Below, piece after piece: positions 53,530-64,000 of a DNA stretch of 64,000 nt. The translations under genes and the position numbers were made by a program. The stretch comes from Notamacropus eugenii (Eukaryota > Chordata > Mammalia > Diprotodontia > Macropodidae): positions 355,128,233 through 355,192,232 of the forward strand of contig NC_092875.1 of assembly GCF_028372415.1 (NCBI RefSeq), in the 5' to 3' direction. Each line of letters starts with the position of its first letter. Position 1 is the first letter of the stretch. A model generated the notes under the pieces. The model was not told the DNA's origin, made no database searches, and saw only the letters and a program-made list of their open reading frames with translations.

Positions 53530-55485
53530 CAATATATAGTATTTTATTTTTTCCAATTATATGTAAAGATAGTTTTCAGCATTCACTTTTATAAAATTTT
53601 CAGTTCCAAATTTTTTTCTACCTCCCTCCTCTCCCCAAGACAGCATGTAATCTGATATCGGCTATACAGATACAATCCTGTTAGACATATTTCCACATTA
53701 GTCATGTTGTGAAGGAAGAATCAGAACAAAAGGGAAAAATCATAGGAACTATATTTCCCTCCATCTTATCCTCTTCATTTATTCTGTTCTCTCTTTCCTT
53801 TCACTCGTGTCTCTCCACAAAAGTATTTTGCTTCTGACTATTCTCTTGCCCAATCTGCCCTCCCTTCTATCACCCATCTTTCATCTCCTTCATGTCCTAC
53901 TTTCCTATAGTCTAAGATAGATTTCTATACCCAGTTGATCATACATATTATTCCCTCTTTGAGCCAATTCTGATGAAAGTTTCACTCACATCTCCTCTCT
54001 TTCCCTCTACTTCTTGACTCTTATGTGAGATAATTTGCCCCATTCTACCTCTCCCTTTCTCCTTCTCCTATTACATTCCTCTTTAAACCTTTAATTTTAT
54101 TTTTTAGACATCATCCCTTCATATTCAAGTCACACTGTGCCCTCAGTCTATATATGTTTCATCTAGCTACCCTAATATTCTGGCCTTTTCATCACGAATG
54201 CTTGAAATTACTGTATTTCATGGAATGTTCATATTATCCCTGTAAAATTATACTCAGTTTTGCTGGGCAGGTGATTCTTGTTTGTAATCCTAACTCCTTT
54301 TCTATCTGGAATATTATATTCCAAGCTTTCTAATCTTTTAATATAGAACCTGTTAAATCTTGTGTTATCCTGACTTTCTCCTTGATCTGTGAACTCTGGA
54401 ACTTGGCTATACTATTCCTGAGAGTTTTCATTTGGGTATCTCCTTCAAGAGGTGACTAGTGGATTCTTTACATTTCTATTTTTACATTCTCATTCTAGAA
54501 TATCAGGGCAATTTTCCTTGAAAATTTATTGAAAGTTGATGTCTAAGCTCCTTTTTCGATCATGACTTTCAGGTGGTCAATAATTTTAAAATTCTCACTC
54601 CTGGATCTGTTTCCCAGGTCAGTTGTTTTCTCCAATGAGATATCTCACGTTAACTTCTGCTTTTTCATTCTTTTGATTTTATTTTATTGTTCCTTCATTT
54701 CTCATAAAGATGTTTGTTCCATTTGAATTTTTAAGGGATTATTGTCTTCAGTGAGCTTGTGTACCTCTTTCTCTATTTGGCCAATTTTGCTTCTTAAAGC
54801 ATTCTTCTTCTTATTGGCTTTTTGCACCTCTTTTACCATTAGGTCTAGTCTGTTTTTAAGGTGTTATTTTCTTCAGTATATTTTGTGTCTGCTTTACCAA
54901 GCTGTTAACTCATTTTTCATGGTTTTTGTTCATCACTTTTACTTCTTTTCCCAATTTTTCCTCTACCTTTCTTACTTGATTTTCAAAATCCTTTTTTGAA
55001 TTCCTTCATAGTGTGAGACCAATTCATATTTTTCTTGGAGGCTTTGGATGTAGAAGTTTTGACTTTGTTGTTTTCTTCTGAGTATGTGCTTTGATCTTGT
55101 CAACATAACTTTGAAAAGTCAGAGGTTGTTTTTTTACCATTGTTTAGTCATTTTCCCAACTTATTACTTGCTTTTAACTCTTTGTTAAAGTAAAGCTTTA
55201 TTTCTAGGGTGAAGAGCACACCCCTCCAAACCTCAGGGGCACTGTTTTCAGAGATACTTTTAGGGACCTGCAAGTTTTCAGTTTTTCCAAGATGGCATGA
55301 TCTAAGGAGAGGTGTTTACTGCTTTCCTGATTTGTGCTCTGGTCTGTGAGAGACCCCAAACCACTCTTTTCTCTCCTGGAACTATAAGGAAGGTTCCCCC
55401 TTTGCTAAGGTTGCAGGCTGTTCTATGCTAGTTCTATGCCCTATCCCCCTCACCCTGCGGCTGACAGCCAGGACTATGACCCAGT
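53530..55485 (-). mobile_element. HAL1-like LINE with L1-type 3' end, antisense
   Basis: Minus-strand order: partial 5' UTR (to about 55,485), ORF1 (about 55,155 down to 54,170), HAL1-type 3' UTR (to about 53,750), then an L1-type terminal segment ('agtcatgttgtgaaggaaga' and 'ttttccaattatatgtaaag' on the plus strand, 53,540-53,745). ORF2 is absent. The terminal segment differs from the 'aaaattttg..aatgaatgttgaaaact' end of the copies at 829 and 25,150. The 85-codon plus-strand frame (54,742-54,999) is the antisense of the coiled coil. Confidence 0.68.
54170..55155 (-). pseudogene. Decayed HAL1-like ORF1
   Basis: The plus strand carries the reverse of the coiled-coil units ('tctctatttggccaattttg', 'ttaccattaggtctagtctg'), the RRM start ('cctggatctgtttcccaggt') and the CTD ('ctcagttttgctgggcaggt'). 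The frame is broken many times. Only one RRM-CTD unit is present, unlike the copy at 25,431. Confidence 0.62.
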
Positions 55486-55849
55486 TCTGAGTATAAGTAA
55501 AACAATAGAGTACTACCTCAGTATTTTCTAAATAAGTGATGTTTCTTATTTATTGAAAGTAGGGTTGTTGAATTCCATTGTTTCTGATTCTTCCTTTTGT
55601 AATCCACTTGATTCCACTAAGTCACATTGATCCACTACTCCATTAAAAAAACAACAAAATACCAAATATTTTTTATGACTGCTGCTTTTTAGTAAATTTT
55701 CATATCTAGAATTTCTTTCTCCTTCATCCCTACTTCTTTTCATTATTTTCTCTGTTATTCATTTTTAAAATGAATGTTACTGTTTGATGAAGTTCCATAA
55801 AATATTCTTTTTAGCAGTTTATTATAGCATTCAAAATATGTAACAATTT
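55486..55849 (-). mobile_element. L1 ORF2 fragment, antisense, duplicate of 56,413-56,640
   Basis: 'gtttcttatttattgaaagt' ... 'gaattccattgtttctgatt' ... 'atgactgctgctttttagta' (55,540-55,740) matches 56,431-56,640 at high identity. It lies ahead of the main ORF2 remnant in the same orientation, so one segment of L1 is present twice. Confidence 0.55.
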
Positions 55850-58720
55850 GGAGCATTCTTTTATTTGGCTATTAATAATTCACAATTCTCATTCTGAGAA
55901 ATTTTTGTTGAAATCCTTGGACCACTTATGCATTGGGCAATAGATTTAGGTCACACCCATTCCCCAGGCATCTGTACTAGGTCTTCTCCCAATACAGCAT
56001 TTTGCTTGATGAGCTCATCAGTCTGGCACAGAGTAGGCTTGTGCTTTTGCTTGATTTATTAGTTTTTATTAATGTCTTGTGTACCAAACTCTTATATGAG
56101 AATTTTGACATGAAGATTTTTTCTTATCCTACCTCTTCCTTTCTTATTCTAGACATGTTAATTTTGTTTGTGTGCAAGTTTTTCAGTTTCATATAATCAT
56201 TTAAAAAAATATCTTTTATAATTACCTCTATATCTTGTTTGGTTAAAAATACATTTCCTGTCTATAGAGATGATATGATCTGCTTCTCTTCTGATTTTTT
56301 GATGTTATGTACTTTAATATTAAAGTGATAAATCCGTTTATAATTTATTATGAAATATGATCTAAGGTGTTTTTCTGATAGACTGTTTTCCAGTTTTTCC
56401 AGATTTTTTAATTAAATAGTTTTTTCCAAATAATACATGTTTCTTATTTATTGAAAACTGGATTATTGAGTTCCATTGTTTCTGATTCTCGCTTTTGTAA
56501 TCCATTCCATTGATCTACCTCTCCATTAAAAAAAAAACCCAACAACAAAACAAATACCATATAGTTTTAATGACTGCTCCCTTATCATACATTTTGATGT
56601 CTAGAATTTCTTTTTCCCTTCATCCCTAACTCTTTTCATTATTTCCTCTGATACTTGTTTATCAAGTTTCATAAAATACATATTTTTGTACTTTGACTGG
56701 TGTAGCATTAAAACTATAAGTTGTTGGCACGGTATAGCCATGAGCATTGGATATTTCTCTAGATATTTATGTTGTTCATTATTTCCTTAAGGAGTACTTT
56801 GTAATTTATTCTATGTAAATATTTTGTGTGTTCTGCTATATTGAACCCAAAGTATTTAATTTGTTTTGTAATTATTTTAAAAGGTATTTCAATTTCTCCT
56901 ATTTTTTGTTGTACAGAAATACTAGTGATTTTTCTGGATTTATATTGTAGCCCGTAATTTTGATGAGGCTATTAATTGTCTCAAGTCATATCTCTATTAA
57001 TCCACTGGAATTTTCCAAGTAAGTCATGTCATCAATAAATTAGGATAGTGTTATCTCCTCTTTACCTATCTTAATGTCTGTAACTTCTTTCTCTTTTCTT
57101 ATTATTTTTGCTAGAATCTCTAGAAATACATAAAAATAGTGATGAAAGAGGTATATTTTGCTCTTTTATTTATTGCACATGATGGTTGCTTTTGGTTTTA
57201 AATAGTTTTTATGATATTACTATTTTTATTTCTATATTGCAGATTTTTAGTATAAATGAAGGTCGCATTTTATCAGAAATTTTCTGCATTAATTGATGTA
57301 ATTATACATTTTTGTTAATATGATTAATTATGCTTATTATTTTCCTTGCATTCCTGGCATAAATCCAAGTTAGTCCTAATGAATGGTTTCTTGGGTGAAC
57401 TGATGTAGTCTGTTTGACAGGATTTTATCCAAAATTTTTGAATCAATAGTAATCATCTGAATCTATATTTATATTTCTGTGCTTTATCCTTCCCCAGGAT
57501 TATATTTGTCTCCTAAAAGGAAGAAATTCTTTTTCAGTTTTGGAGAATAATTTGTATAATATTGAAGCAGCTAAATTGTATAATACATAGTACTGTGCCT
57601 GAAGTCAGGAACATTTGAATCCAAGTTAGAACTCAGACATTTACTAGCTATATGACCCTGGGAAATCCCTTACTCTCTGCCTGCCTCAGTTTTCTCAATT
57701 ATGAAATAAAGGGAACAATAGGATCTAACTCACAGGGCTGTTGCGAGAATAAAAGGAGATGATATTGGTAAAGCCCTTAGCATAGTACCTAGCATAAAAA
57801 GCTTAATAAATATGTCTTTCCTTTTTTTCTTTCTCACATTGATACTGATTGATTTTAAAAGGTTTTTAGAATCACTCTTTTGGAATTTTCCATCATAACT
57901 AGAATATTTTTTCTTTTATAGGAAAAATTGGAACTAGTTCTATTACTTTTTTACTGAGATTGTATTTTTTAAGACTTCCACTTGATTTTCTCTTAGTGTG
58001 AGCATTTTCTATTTTTGAAGATATTCTTTTAGTTCTTTTGTTTCAGTTTCATAATTTTGGACTCACCTGATGTATGATAAATTTTGTTCTAGACCCTCAT
58101 TTATATTCTGCATATGTTTTTGCTTTTTAGAGCTATTCCTTGTATGTAACTGATTGAAAGATTTGATTTTCTATCTAGAGTGTTTCTTTTTTTCCCCTCT
58201 GTTCATTGGATTCTCTAATCCATTCACATTAAATGATTGAGAGTTGTTAAAGTTATAGAGTTCCTTTATTTCTCTCATTCTGTTTTTTTCCAATTAGCAT
58301 TTTCTCTCTCTCTTTAGAGAAATTGTATTTTTGTTTCTTATTCTTCTTTAAGGCTACCCTATTCCCATTGGCTTTCTTACCTTTACCTTCAAGCATTCTC
58401 TGTGATTTGTAGCCACTTCCTCTAATTTTAGAGTTTTGCTCAACTTATTAATTGCTTTTTCTTTATCTCATTATCTAATTCTGTCTCTTCCTCTCTCTGT
58501 TAAAAAAAATCAAATTTCCTCTCCTCCCTTTAAAATTTTTATTAGCGTCTTAAAATTTCATTTTTAGGCCTTTTACTGAGAAAAATTTCCCTTATTCTAT
58601 TTATTATTTCTCTTCTCTTTCTGTTTAACCTAAATGTTTTATTATTTGATTCATGATGCTTGTATTTATTTATTTCTTCTTTAATCTCTGTATTTCTCAT
58701 GGAATTTAGTTTGCTGCCTG
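55850..58720 (-). mobile_element. L1 ORF2 remnant, antisense, about 2.6 kb without its SINE
   Basis: Reverse L1 order along the plus strand: 'tccttggaccacttatgcat' (55,916), the Cys-rich/C-terminal side, then 'ttgaaaactggattattgag', 'tttaatgactgctcccttat', 'tatattgtagcccgtaattt', 'cttgcattcctggcataaat' (57,343) and 'ggattctctaatccattcac'. This matches the RT-to-C-terminus part of ORF2. A SINE is inserted at 57,563. Frame destroyed. The style is older than the HAL1-like elements on either side. Confidence 0.6.
57563..57825 (+). mobile_element. MIR-related CORE-SINE, sense
   Basis: 'gcagctaaattgtataatac', 'gactagctatatgaccctgg'-type block, 'cctcagttttctcaattatg', 'cagggctgttgcgagaataa' and tail 'agcataaaaagcttaataaa'. 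Inserted in the L1 ORF2 remnant. Confidence 0.72.
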
Positions 58721-58758
58721 TCTAATCAATTTCTATAATAAAGCTTATAGATTTCATA

Positions 58759-58760
<2 letters not shown>

Positions 58761-58828
<68 letters not shown>
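58761..58828. repeat. (CT)n microsatellite
   Basis: About 33 CT units with one TT interruption. It yields the poly-RE minus-strand frame at 58,722-58,970. Confidence 0.97.
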
Positions 58829-58830
<2 letters not shown>

Positions 58831-59544
58831 TTAGTCTTACAAGCATCGCTTTGTACAGAATAGAGGACAGAAGTATTGGTCCATGTTAGAAATGTTCTTG
58901 GTCCTCTGATTATACAGATCATTACTTGCACCTGCCGTATAATGATTCCCTCCCTCCACCAATTTGCCATGAAATTTCCTGTCTAGATCAATGCCCTCTG
59001 CTGCTACAAATGTCAGTTGTCATCAGGAGTTTTGATTCATCGTGTCTCAGGGCAGGATGCATCATGGAGTCACAATACTCTTTTATAGGTAGTAGTGGTT
59101 CTAAGTACAAAATTGCTTCAAATTATCCCCGTTGTAAAGTTGCATTTTCCCATACTAGGATATATCCACCTTAGTAGAGTTCTTCAGTGGTATTCCCTAC
59201 TTCTCCTGAATTAAGATTTCCTACCTTCTTTGCTGATCTCATTCATTTCCCTTGCCACCTCACCTCTTCTCCTGTAGGTTATGTTCTTCCTGAGAAACTT
59301 CAGGAGTTATTTCTCTACTCCTCTTTAAAAGCACTGACTTAATTAGGGTACATTAGACATTCTTCTTTATTTTCTTCTTCCCCTCTCCCATTTATAGCCC
59401 TCCCCTTCTACAGTTTTTCCCTTCTAAAAATATCGTAGGCAAAGGGTTAGGAGGACTAGACCATGGTGTTTCAACCATAATCAGTTCTATTTAAATTCTG
59501 CTTTCATTCCTGTCTCCTTGTGTATTTTTAAAAATTTTAAAACT
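58829..59544. other. Unassigned sequence
   Basis: Opposed 82-codon frames at 58,722-58,970 and 58,926-59,174 lack recognisable domains or splice context. The T-rich right half could be more L1 debris. Confidence 0.3.
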
Positions 59545-61320
59545 TTTTTTGGATTCCATTCAATGTTATTTTCATGTCTGAATTTACTCCTTCCCAAACT
59601 TACCCCTTTCTCTTTCTCTACTGAGGAAATAAAAAAAAAAAAACAAAATTCATTACAAATATATATAGTCAAGTAAAAGACATTCCTGCACTAGCCATGC
59701 TTAAAAAATATGCTTCAGTTTGCACTCTTGGTCCATTAACTCTCTATCTGGAAGTGGAATCATGTTTCATTACAAATCTTCTGAAATTGTGATGGGTCAT
59801 TGTATTAATCTGTTCTCTCTCTTTTCACCCTGTCTCACCACAAAGGTATTTTGCTTCTGACATATACTTCCCTCCATCCACCATCCCTTATATTACCCCA
59901 CCCCCTTCTCTTGTCCTTGTCCCCCCTACTTTGCTAAAGGGTAAGACAGAGTTTTGTATACACAATTAAGTGTCTATGTTATTCCCTCTTTGAGCCAGTT
60001 ACAATGAGAGTATGGTTCAAGCCTGCTACCTCCCTAATCTTCTTCTCCACTGTAAAAATTTTTCTTGCCTCTTTTATGTGAGATAATTCATCCCATCCTA
60101 CCTCTTTCTTTCTCTTTCTTTTAGTGCATTCCTCTTTCTTACCATTTAGCTTTATTTCTTAAGATATCATCCCTTCATAGTAAATCCACACCTTTGACCT
60201 CTGTATAGGTATACTCCTTCCAGCTACCCTAATAATGAGAAAATTCTTAAAAGTTACAAGTATCATCTTCCCATGTAGGGATGTAAACAATTTAACCTAT
60301 TAAATCCCTTAATATTTCTCTTTCTTGTTTATCTTTTTATGTTTCCTTCAGTCTTGTATTTGAAAGTCAAATTTTCTATTGAACTCTAGTCTTTTTAACA
60401 GGAATGCTTGGAAGTCCTCTATTTCATTGAATTTCATTTTTCCTTTGGAGGATTATATTTGATTTTGCTGGGTAGGTGAGTCTTAGTTGTAATACTAGCT
60501 CCTTTGCCCTCTGGAATATCATATTTCAAGCTCTCCTTTCCTTTAAATGGAAATTGTTAAGTCTTGTATTCTCTTGACTGTGGTTCTGTGATGCCTAGAT
60601 TGCTTATTTCCAGCTGCTTAAAATAATTTCTCCTCGACATGGGAACTCTGAAATTTTTCTATAACATTCCTAGGAGTATTCATTTTGGGATCAGTGAATT
60701 CTTTCCACTCCCACTTTACCCTCTGGTTCTAGAATATCAGGACAGTTTTCCTTGATAATTTCATGAAAAATGATGTTTAGGTTCTTTTTTTTTTTTGATC
60801 ATGGTTTTCAGGTAGTCCAGTAATTTTAAAATTATCTCTCCTGAATCTATTTTCCAGATCACTTGTTTTTCCTATGAGATACTTTCCATTGTATTCTATT
60901 TGTTTCATTCTTTTAGTTTTGTTTTATTTTTTCCTGGATGTCTCATAAAGTTGCTAGCTTCCACTTCCTCAATTCTAATTTTTAAGGAATTATTTTCTTC
61001 AGTGGACTTTTGTACCTCCTTTTCCATTAAGTCAGTTCTGCTTTCTAAGGAGTTCTTTTCTTCAGTGAACTTTTCTACATCTTTTTCCATTTGGCCAATT
61101 TTGCTTTTAAAGGTATTGTTTTCCTCATTGGATTTTTGTGAGTCTTTTACCATTTGGCCTACTCTGTTTTTAAGGTGTTATTTCCTTCAGTATTTCTTGT
61201 GTCTCCTTTACTAGGCCTTTGACTCATTTTTTTTCATGATTTTCTTGCTTTACTCCCATTTCTGTTATCACTTTTCTCTCTTAATTTTCAAAATCCTTTT
61301 CCAGCTTTTTAGCATTTTAT
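59545..61320 (-). mobile_element. HAL1-like LINE with L1-type 3' end, antisense, 5'-truncated
   Basis: The right part is ORF1 in reverse (about 61,300 to 60,300). The middle is the HAL1-type 3' UTR ('cacaaaggtattttgcttct', 59,840-60,300). The left part is an L1-type 3' end ('tatctggaagtggaatcatg' and 'gatgggtcattgtattaatc', 59,690-59,830). The 5' UTR is missing. A T-rich stretch near 59,525-59,550 would be the A-tail. Confidence 0.62.
60310..61300 (-). pseudogene. Decayed HAL1-like ORF1 with three 21-residue coiled-coil units
   Basis: An 82-codon open stretch (60,905-61,153, minus) shows three exact-length units: MVKDSQKSNEENNTFKSKIG, then MEKDVEKFTEEKNSLESRTD, then MEKEVQKSTEENNSLKIRIE, each one step of 21 residues (three heptads). 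A single RRM-CTD region follows, with frames broken. In the family this rod trimerises ORF1p. Confidence 0.68.
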
Positions 61321-61324
61321 TTTT

Positions 61325-61511
61325 CTCCTGTTACATTTAAAAACAATTTTTAACATTTGTTTTTAACACTTTGAGTTCCAAATTCTCTCCCTTCCTCCCT
61401 ATTCATACCCCACCTCCATTGAGAAGACAAGCAATTCCGTATAGGTTATACATGTGTAGTCATGCAAAACAAGTTCAAAATAGTCATGTTGTGAAAGAAA
61501 ACATGACCGAA
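61325..61511 (-). mobile_element. L1-type 3' end fragment, antisense, interrupted by NUP54 copy
   Basis: 'tttttaacacttrgag'-style text (tttgttttaacactttgag variant, 61,355-61,375), 'ccattgagaagacaagcaat' and 'aatagtcatgttgtgaaaga' match the L1-type terminal segment at 53,560-53,730. A short piece of ORF1 at 63,472-63,520 beyond the pseudogene may be the other half of the host element. Confidence 0.55.
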
Positions 61512-63471
61512 AAACAGACTCAAAATACTTTAGGTGGTCTCTTCAGTGAGCCTGCCCAAGCCCCTGTCCAGTCTAACCAACTGATCAATACAGCAAGCGC
61601 TCTTTCTGCCCCAACCCTGCTAGGAGATGAGAGAGATGCTATTTTGGCAAAATGGAATCAGCTCCAGTCCTTCTGGGGGACAGGTAAAGGGTACTTCCAC
61701 AATAACATTCCACCTGGGGAGTTCACCCAGGAAAATCTCTTCTGTAGATTTAAGGCAGTGGGCTATAACTGTATGCCCAACAATAAGGATGAAGATGGCC
61801 CCTGGTGGTATTAATCTTCAATAGGAAGGAAACAGACATCCGAGGCCAGCAACAACAACTAATAGAATCGTTCCATAAAATTTTGGGAGGAAACCAGACC
61901 CTTACTGTCAATGCAGAAGGGGTAAAAACATCGCCAGATGACCAGACAGAAGTTGTTATATATGTTGTCTCCAAATGGCACATCAAGACGGGTTCCAGAC
62001 ACAACACTACATGCCCATTTTGAACAAGAGAATATAAAAACTTCATTACAGCAGCACCTTTCCAAGACAAGAACAGAACTCTCCCCTGTATAGATCAAGC
62101 AGCTTTTGCAGAATCCTCCTGATGGTATTGATCCAGTTATCTGAGAACAAGCCAAAGCGGATAACCCTGATTCTGAAAAGCTGATTCCTATGCCAATGGT
62201 GGGCTTCAAAGAACTTCTGTGAAGACTGAAGGTCCAGGATCAGATGACAAAGCAGCATCAGGTCAGATTAGATATTATATCTGAAGATATCAGTGAGTTA
62301 CAGAAGAATCAGACCGCCACTCTGGCTAAAATAACACAGTACAATAGGAAACTCATGGAACTTTCCCATAGGACCTTGCAGGTCCTGATTAAGCAGAAGA
62401 TTCAGAGGAAGAGTGGTTATGCCATGCAGGCTGATGCAGAGCAGTTACAGGTACAGCTTGATATGATTTTGTGTGAGCTAAATGTACCTACACAGTTCAA
62501 GGGTCTGCTGAATGAGTTGATGTTCCAGATCAGGATGCAGAATCACTTTGGAGCTGTGAAATCAGAAGAACAGTATTATGTAGATGCAGATCTTCTATGG
62601 GAGGTCAAGCAGCATTTAAAGCAGCAGCAGGAAGGCCTCAGCCACTTGATCAGCATCATCAAAGACGACCTGGAGGACATAAAACTGATTGAACATGGAT
62701 TGGAGGAGAACGTCCACATTAGAGGAGGCATCTTCAGCTGACAACGCACAGCCCTCTGTCGCTGGGTTGGTGGAATGTGTTTTTGGGTCTGTTGCTGTTT
62801 CAGATCTCCTCTAAGACTGAAACTGACTGTATAAAAAGCCCTGCCCTAGCTTTGTTTCTGAGAAAGTTATTGACAAATTATTGTTTATAAATTTTGAAAT
62901 AGCGTAGCTATCTCACAGCTTTTCAAATTTGACCTTTGAAACGTGTGTACCTAAAAAAACCCTTTACTTTAAAATGAAGAAAAGTTCCTAATTACCAACA
63001 AGATATGTACTATTGTACATTTTTACAACAGCATTGTTGAAAAATCAGTGTTTAAAGATTATTCTCCAATGAGCCTTTACTGTGCTTTTCCACAGCCAAC
63101 AAAAATATGAAAACAAGAGAAATTTTACAATACAAAATAAATAACTGAAGGACAACTAGGCTGTTGCAAATCTGTATGTTGTAGAGTAAATGTATGCCAG
63201 TTTTTCTATTTGCATATACCATCCCTGGAAAGAGTGAAGAACAATTCAGCGTCCTTACTCATGGATGTTTTCTTTTGGAGACTGCGAAGGTTTGAAATAT
63301 TTTTCTATGGTTTGACTTGTTTGCAAAATGAGCCTGAGCCCTTAGGAAAGAACAAGAAGTACTTGTCTATTTGATAACATTGTCCTTTATTTTTTTTTCC
63401 ATTTTATTTCTGTAAAAGATGGAAACTTGTTATAAATAAATTCTTGCTTTGTGATAACTTTAAAAAAAAAA
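61512..63471 (+). pseudogene. NUP54: NUP54 processed pseudogene, 5'-truncated (nucleoporin p54)
   Basis: Homology starts within the FG-repeat region (TLGGLFSEPAQAPVQSNQLI) and runs through LLGDERDAILAKWNQLQSFW and FTQENLFCRFKAVGYNCMPN. GGNQTLTVNAEGVKTSPDDQ follows, then the C-terminal coiled coil (DIISEDISELQKNQTATLAK ... HLISIIKDDLEDIKLIEHGL ... HIRGGIFS), stopping at 62,739-62,741. The 3' UTR follows with AATAAA (63,435-63,440) and an A-run (63,462-63,471). NUP54 is a central-channel nucleoporin that pairs with NUP62 and NUP58. Roughly the first 110 codons, the FG-rich part, are missing. Frameshifts lie near 61,800 and through 61,970-62,240, but the last 165 codons (62,244-62,741) stay open. 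No introns, so a retrocopy. Confidence 0.93.
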
Positions 63472-63520
63472 TCTCTTTCTCCTGGATCTATTTTCCAGGT
63501 AAGTTGTTTTTCTTTCTTTC
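63472..63520 (-). mobile_element. HAL1/L1 ORF1 fragment, antisense
   Basis: 'tctcctggatctattttcca' 'ggtaagttg' is nearly identical to the RRM-start segment at about 2,200 and 60,840. It directly follows the NUP54 A-tail. Confidence 0.6.
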
Positions 63521-63780
63521 TCTTTTTCACTTAGTAAATATGTATTGATTTGAATTGAATAGTATATGCCCTTAGATAGCCAGAAATATGCATCAGTTTT
63601 GAGTCAGTGTACCTGATTTTAATTCTTGAGAACTGCCAAATGTTACTTCTCTTATCGGGGCAAATCACTTAACCTTTCTGGGACTGAAGTCCTCATCTAC
63701 TTAAATGGGGAGAGGCTTCAAAAAATTTTAACATTCCTTAAAGGAATATTGTGAACTTTAGAATTGTTGATCCTTTCATG
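63521..63780 (+). mobile_element. Old MIR fragment (about 63,600-63,715) in unassigned sequence
   Basis: 'gtgtacctgattttaattct', 'gggcaaatcacttaaccttt' and 'gaagtcctcatctacttaaa' follow sense MIR order. Confidence 0.45.
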
Positions 63781-63782
63781 TT

Positions 63783-63814
<32 letters not shown>

Positions 63815-64000
63815 TTCTTCTTCTTCTTCCTTCCTTCCTTCCTTCCTTCCTTCCTTCCTTCCTTCCTTCCTTCCTTCCTTCCTTCCTTCCTTCCTTCCTT
63901 CCTTCCTCTGTCTCTTTCTTTTTATCTCTCTTTCTTTCTCTCATTCTTTCTTTCTCTCATTCTTTCTTTCATTCTTTCTCTCATTCTTTCTTTGTCTCTT
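63781..64000. repeat. Long polypyrimidine microsatellite: (TTC)n, (CTTC)n, mixed
   Basis: About 16 TTC units, then about 19 CCTT units (63,829-63,906), then mixed ctttctct/cattctttct units to the window edge. Almost no purines on the plus strand. The EGRKEGRKEGRK-type minus-strand frame is an artefact of it. Confidence 0.97.

Noticed and set aside
63738-63944. Minus-strand frame with EGRK and poly-Arg repeats
   Set aside because: It is entirely a translated (CCTT)n/(TTC)n microsatellite.

Overview
The window looks like marsupial nuclear DNA. It is AT-rich, has no recognisable intact host gene, and is crowded with repeats typical of marsupials: ORF2-less LINE-1 relatives (HAL1-like) whose 3' untranslated region is a long purine-rich G tract, L2-clade LINE 3' ends in both orientations, MIR-related CORE-SINEs, tRNA-derived SINEs ending in an RTE LINE tail, CR1/L3-like and RTE-like LINE pieces, and small hAT transposons with TIRs beginning CAGGG or CAGAG. 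Several sequences match, from memory, families known in opossum and its relatives. The species cannot be fixed from the sequence. Family names are by recognition only; no database was searched.

Layout. 1-4,000: a nearly full-length antisense HAL1-like element (829-3541) beside an RTE 3' end. 4,000-15,700: sparse old repeats (L2, CR1/L3, MIR, one hAT inside a SINE), with a quiet repeat-free block at about 11,480-12,655. 15,700-18,100: mostly single-copy sequence holding two splice-bounded exon candidates on the minus strand. 18,100-22,150: L2, SINEs and an ancient repeat with a second copy near 43.6 kb. 22,150-28,122: a broken sense L1, then a sense HAL1-like element whose ORF1 carries its RNA-binding region twice. 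28.2-33.7 kb: a lone LTR, CR1/L3 pieces and an antisense L1 ORF2 remnant. 33.7-38 kb: L2, an L1 5' half and a 573-bp hAT. 38-50 kb: L2 copies broken up by SINEs and a hAT. 50.5-51.55 kb: an RPLP0 processed pseudogene. 53.5-61.5 kb: two more antisense HAL1-like elements around an antisense L1 ORF2. 61.5-63.47 kb: a 5'-truncated NUP54 processed pseudogene. The right end is a pyrimidine-only microsatellite.

The only protein-coding ancestry I can name is two retrocopies of host mRNAs (RPLP0, NUP54) and the LINE ORFs, all disabled. The window is best read as intergenic or deep intronic DNA. The most unusual structure is the chimeric HAL1/L1 ORF1 at 25,431-27,125: a tandem duplication of about 600 bp in which the first unit looks L1-type and the second HAL1-type. 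Other points of interest are HAL1 bodies carrying L1-type 3' ends, transposons nested with readable target-site duplications, an RTE 3'-end hairpin, and a few single-copy blocks that could be regulatory or exonic.
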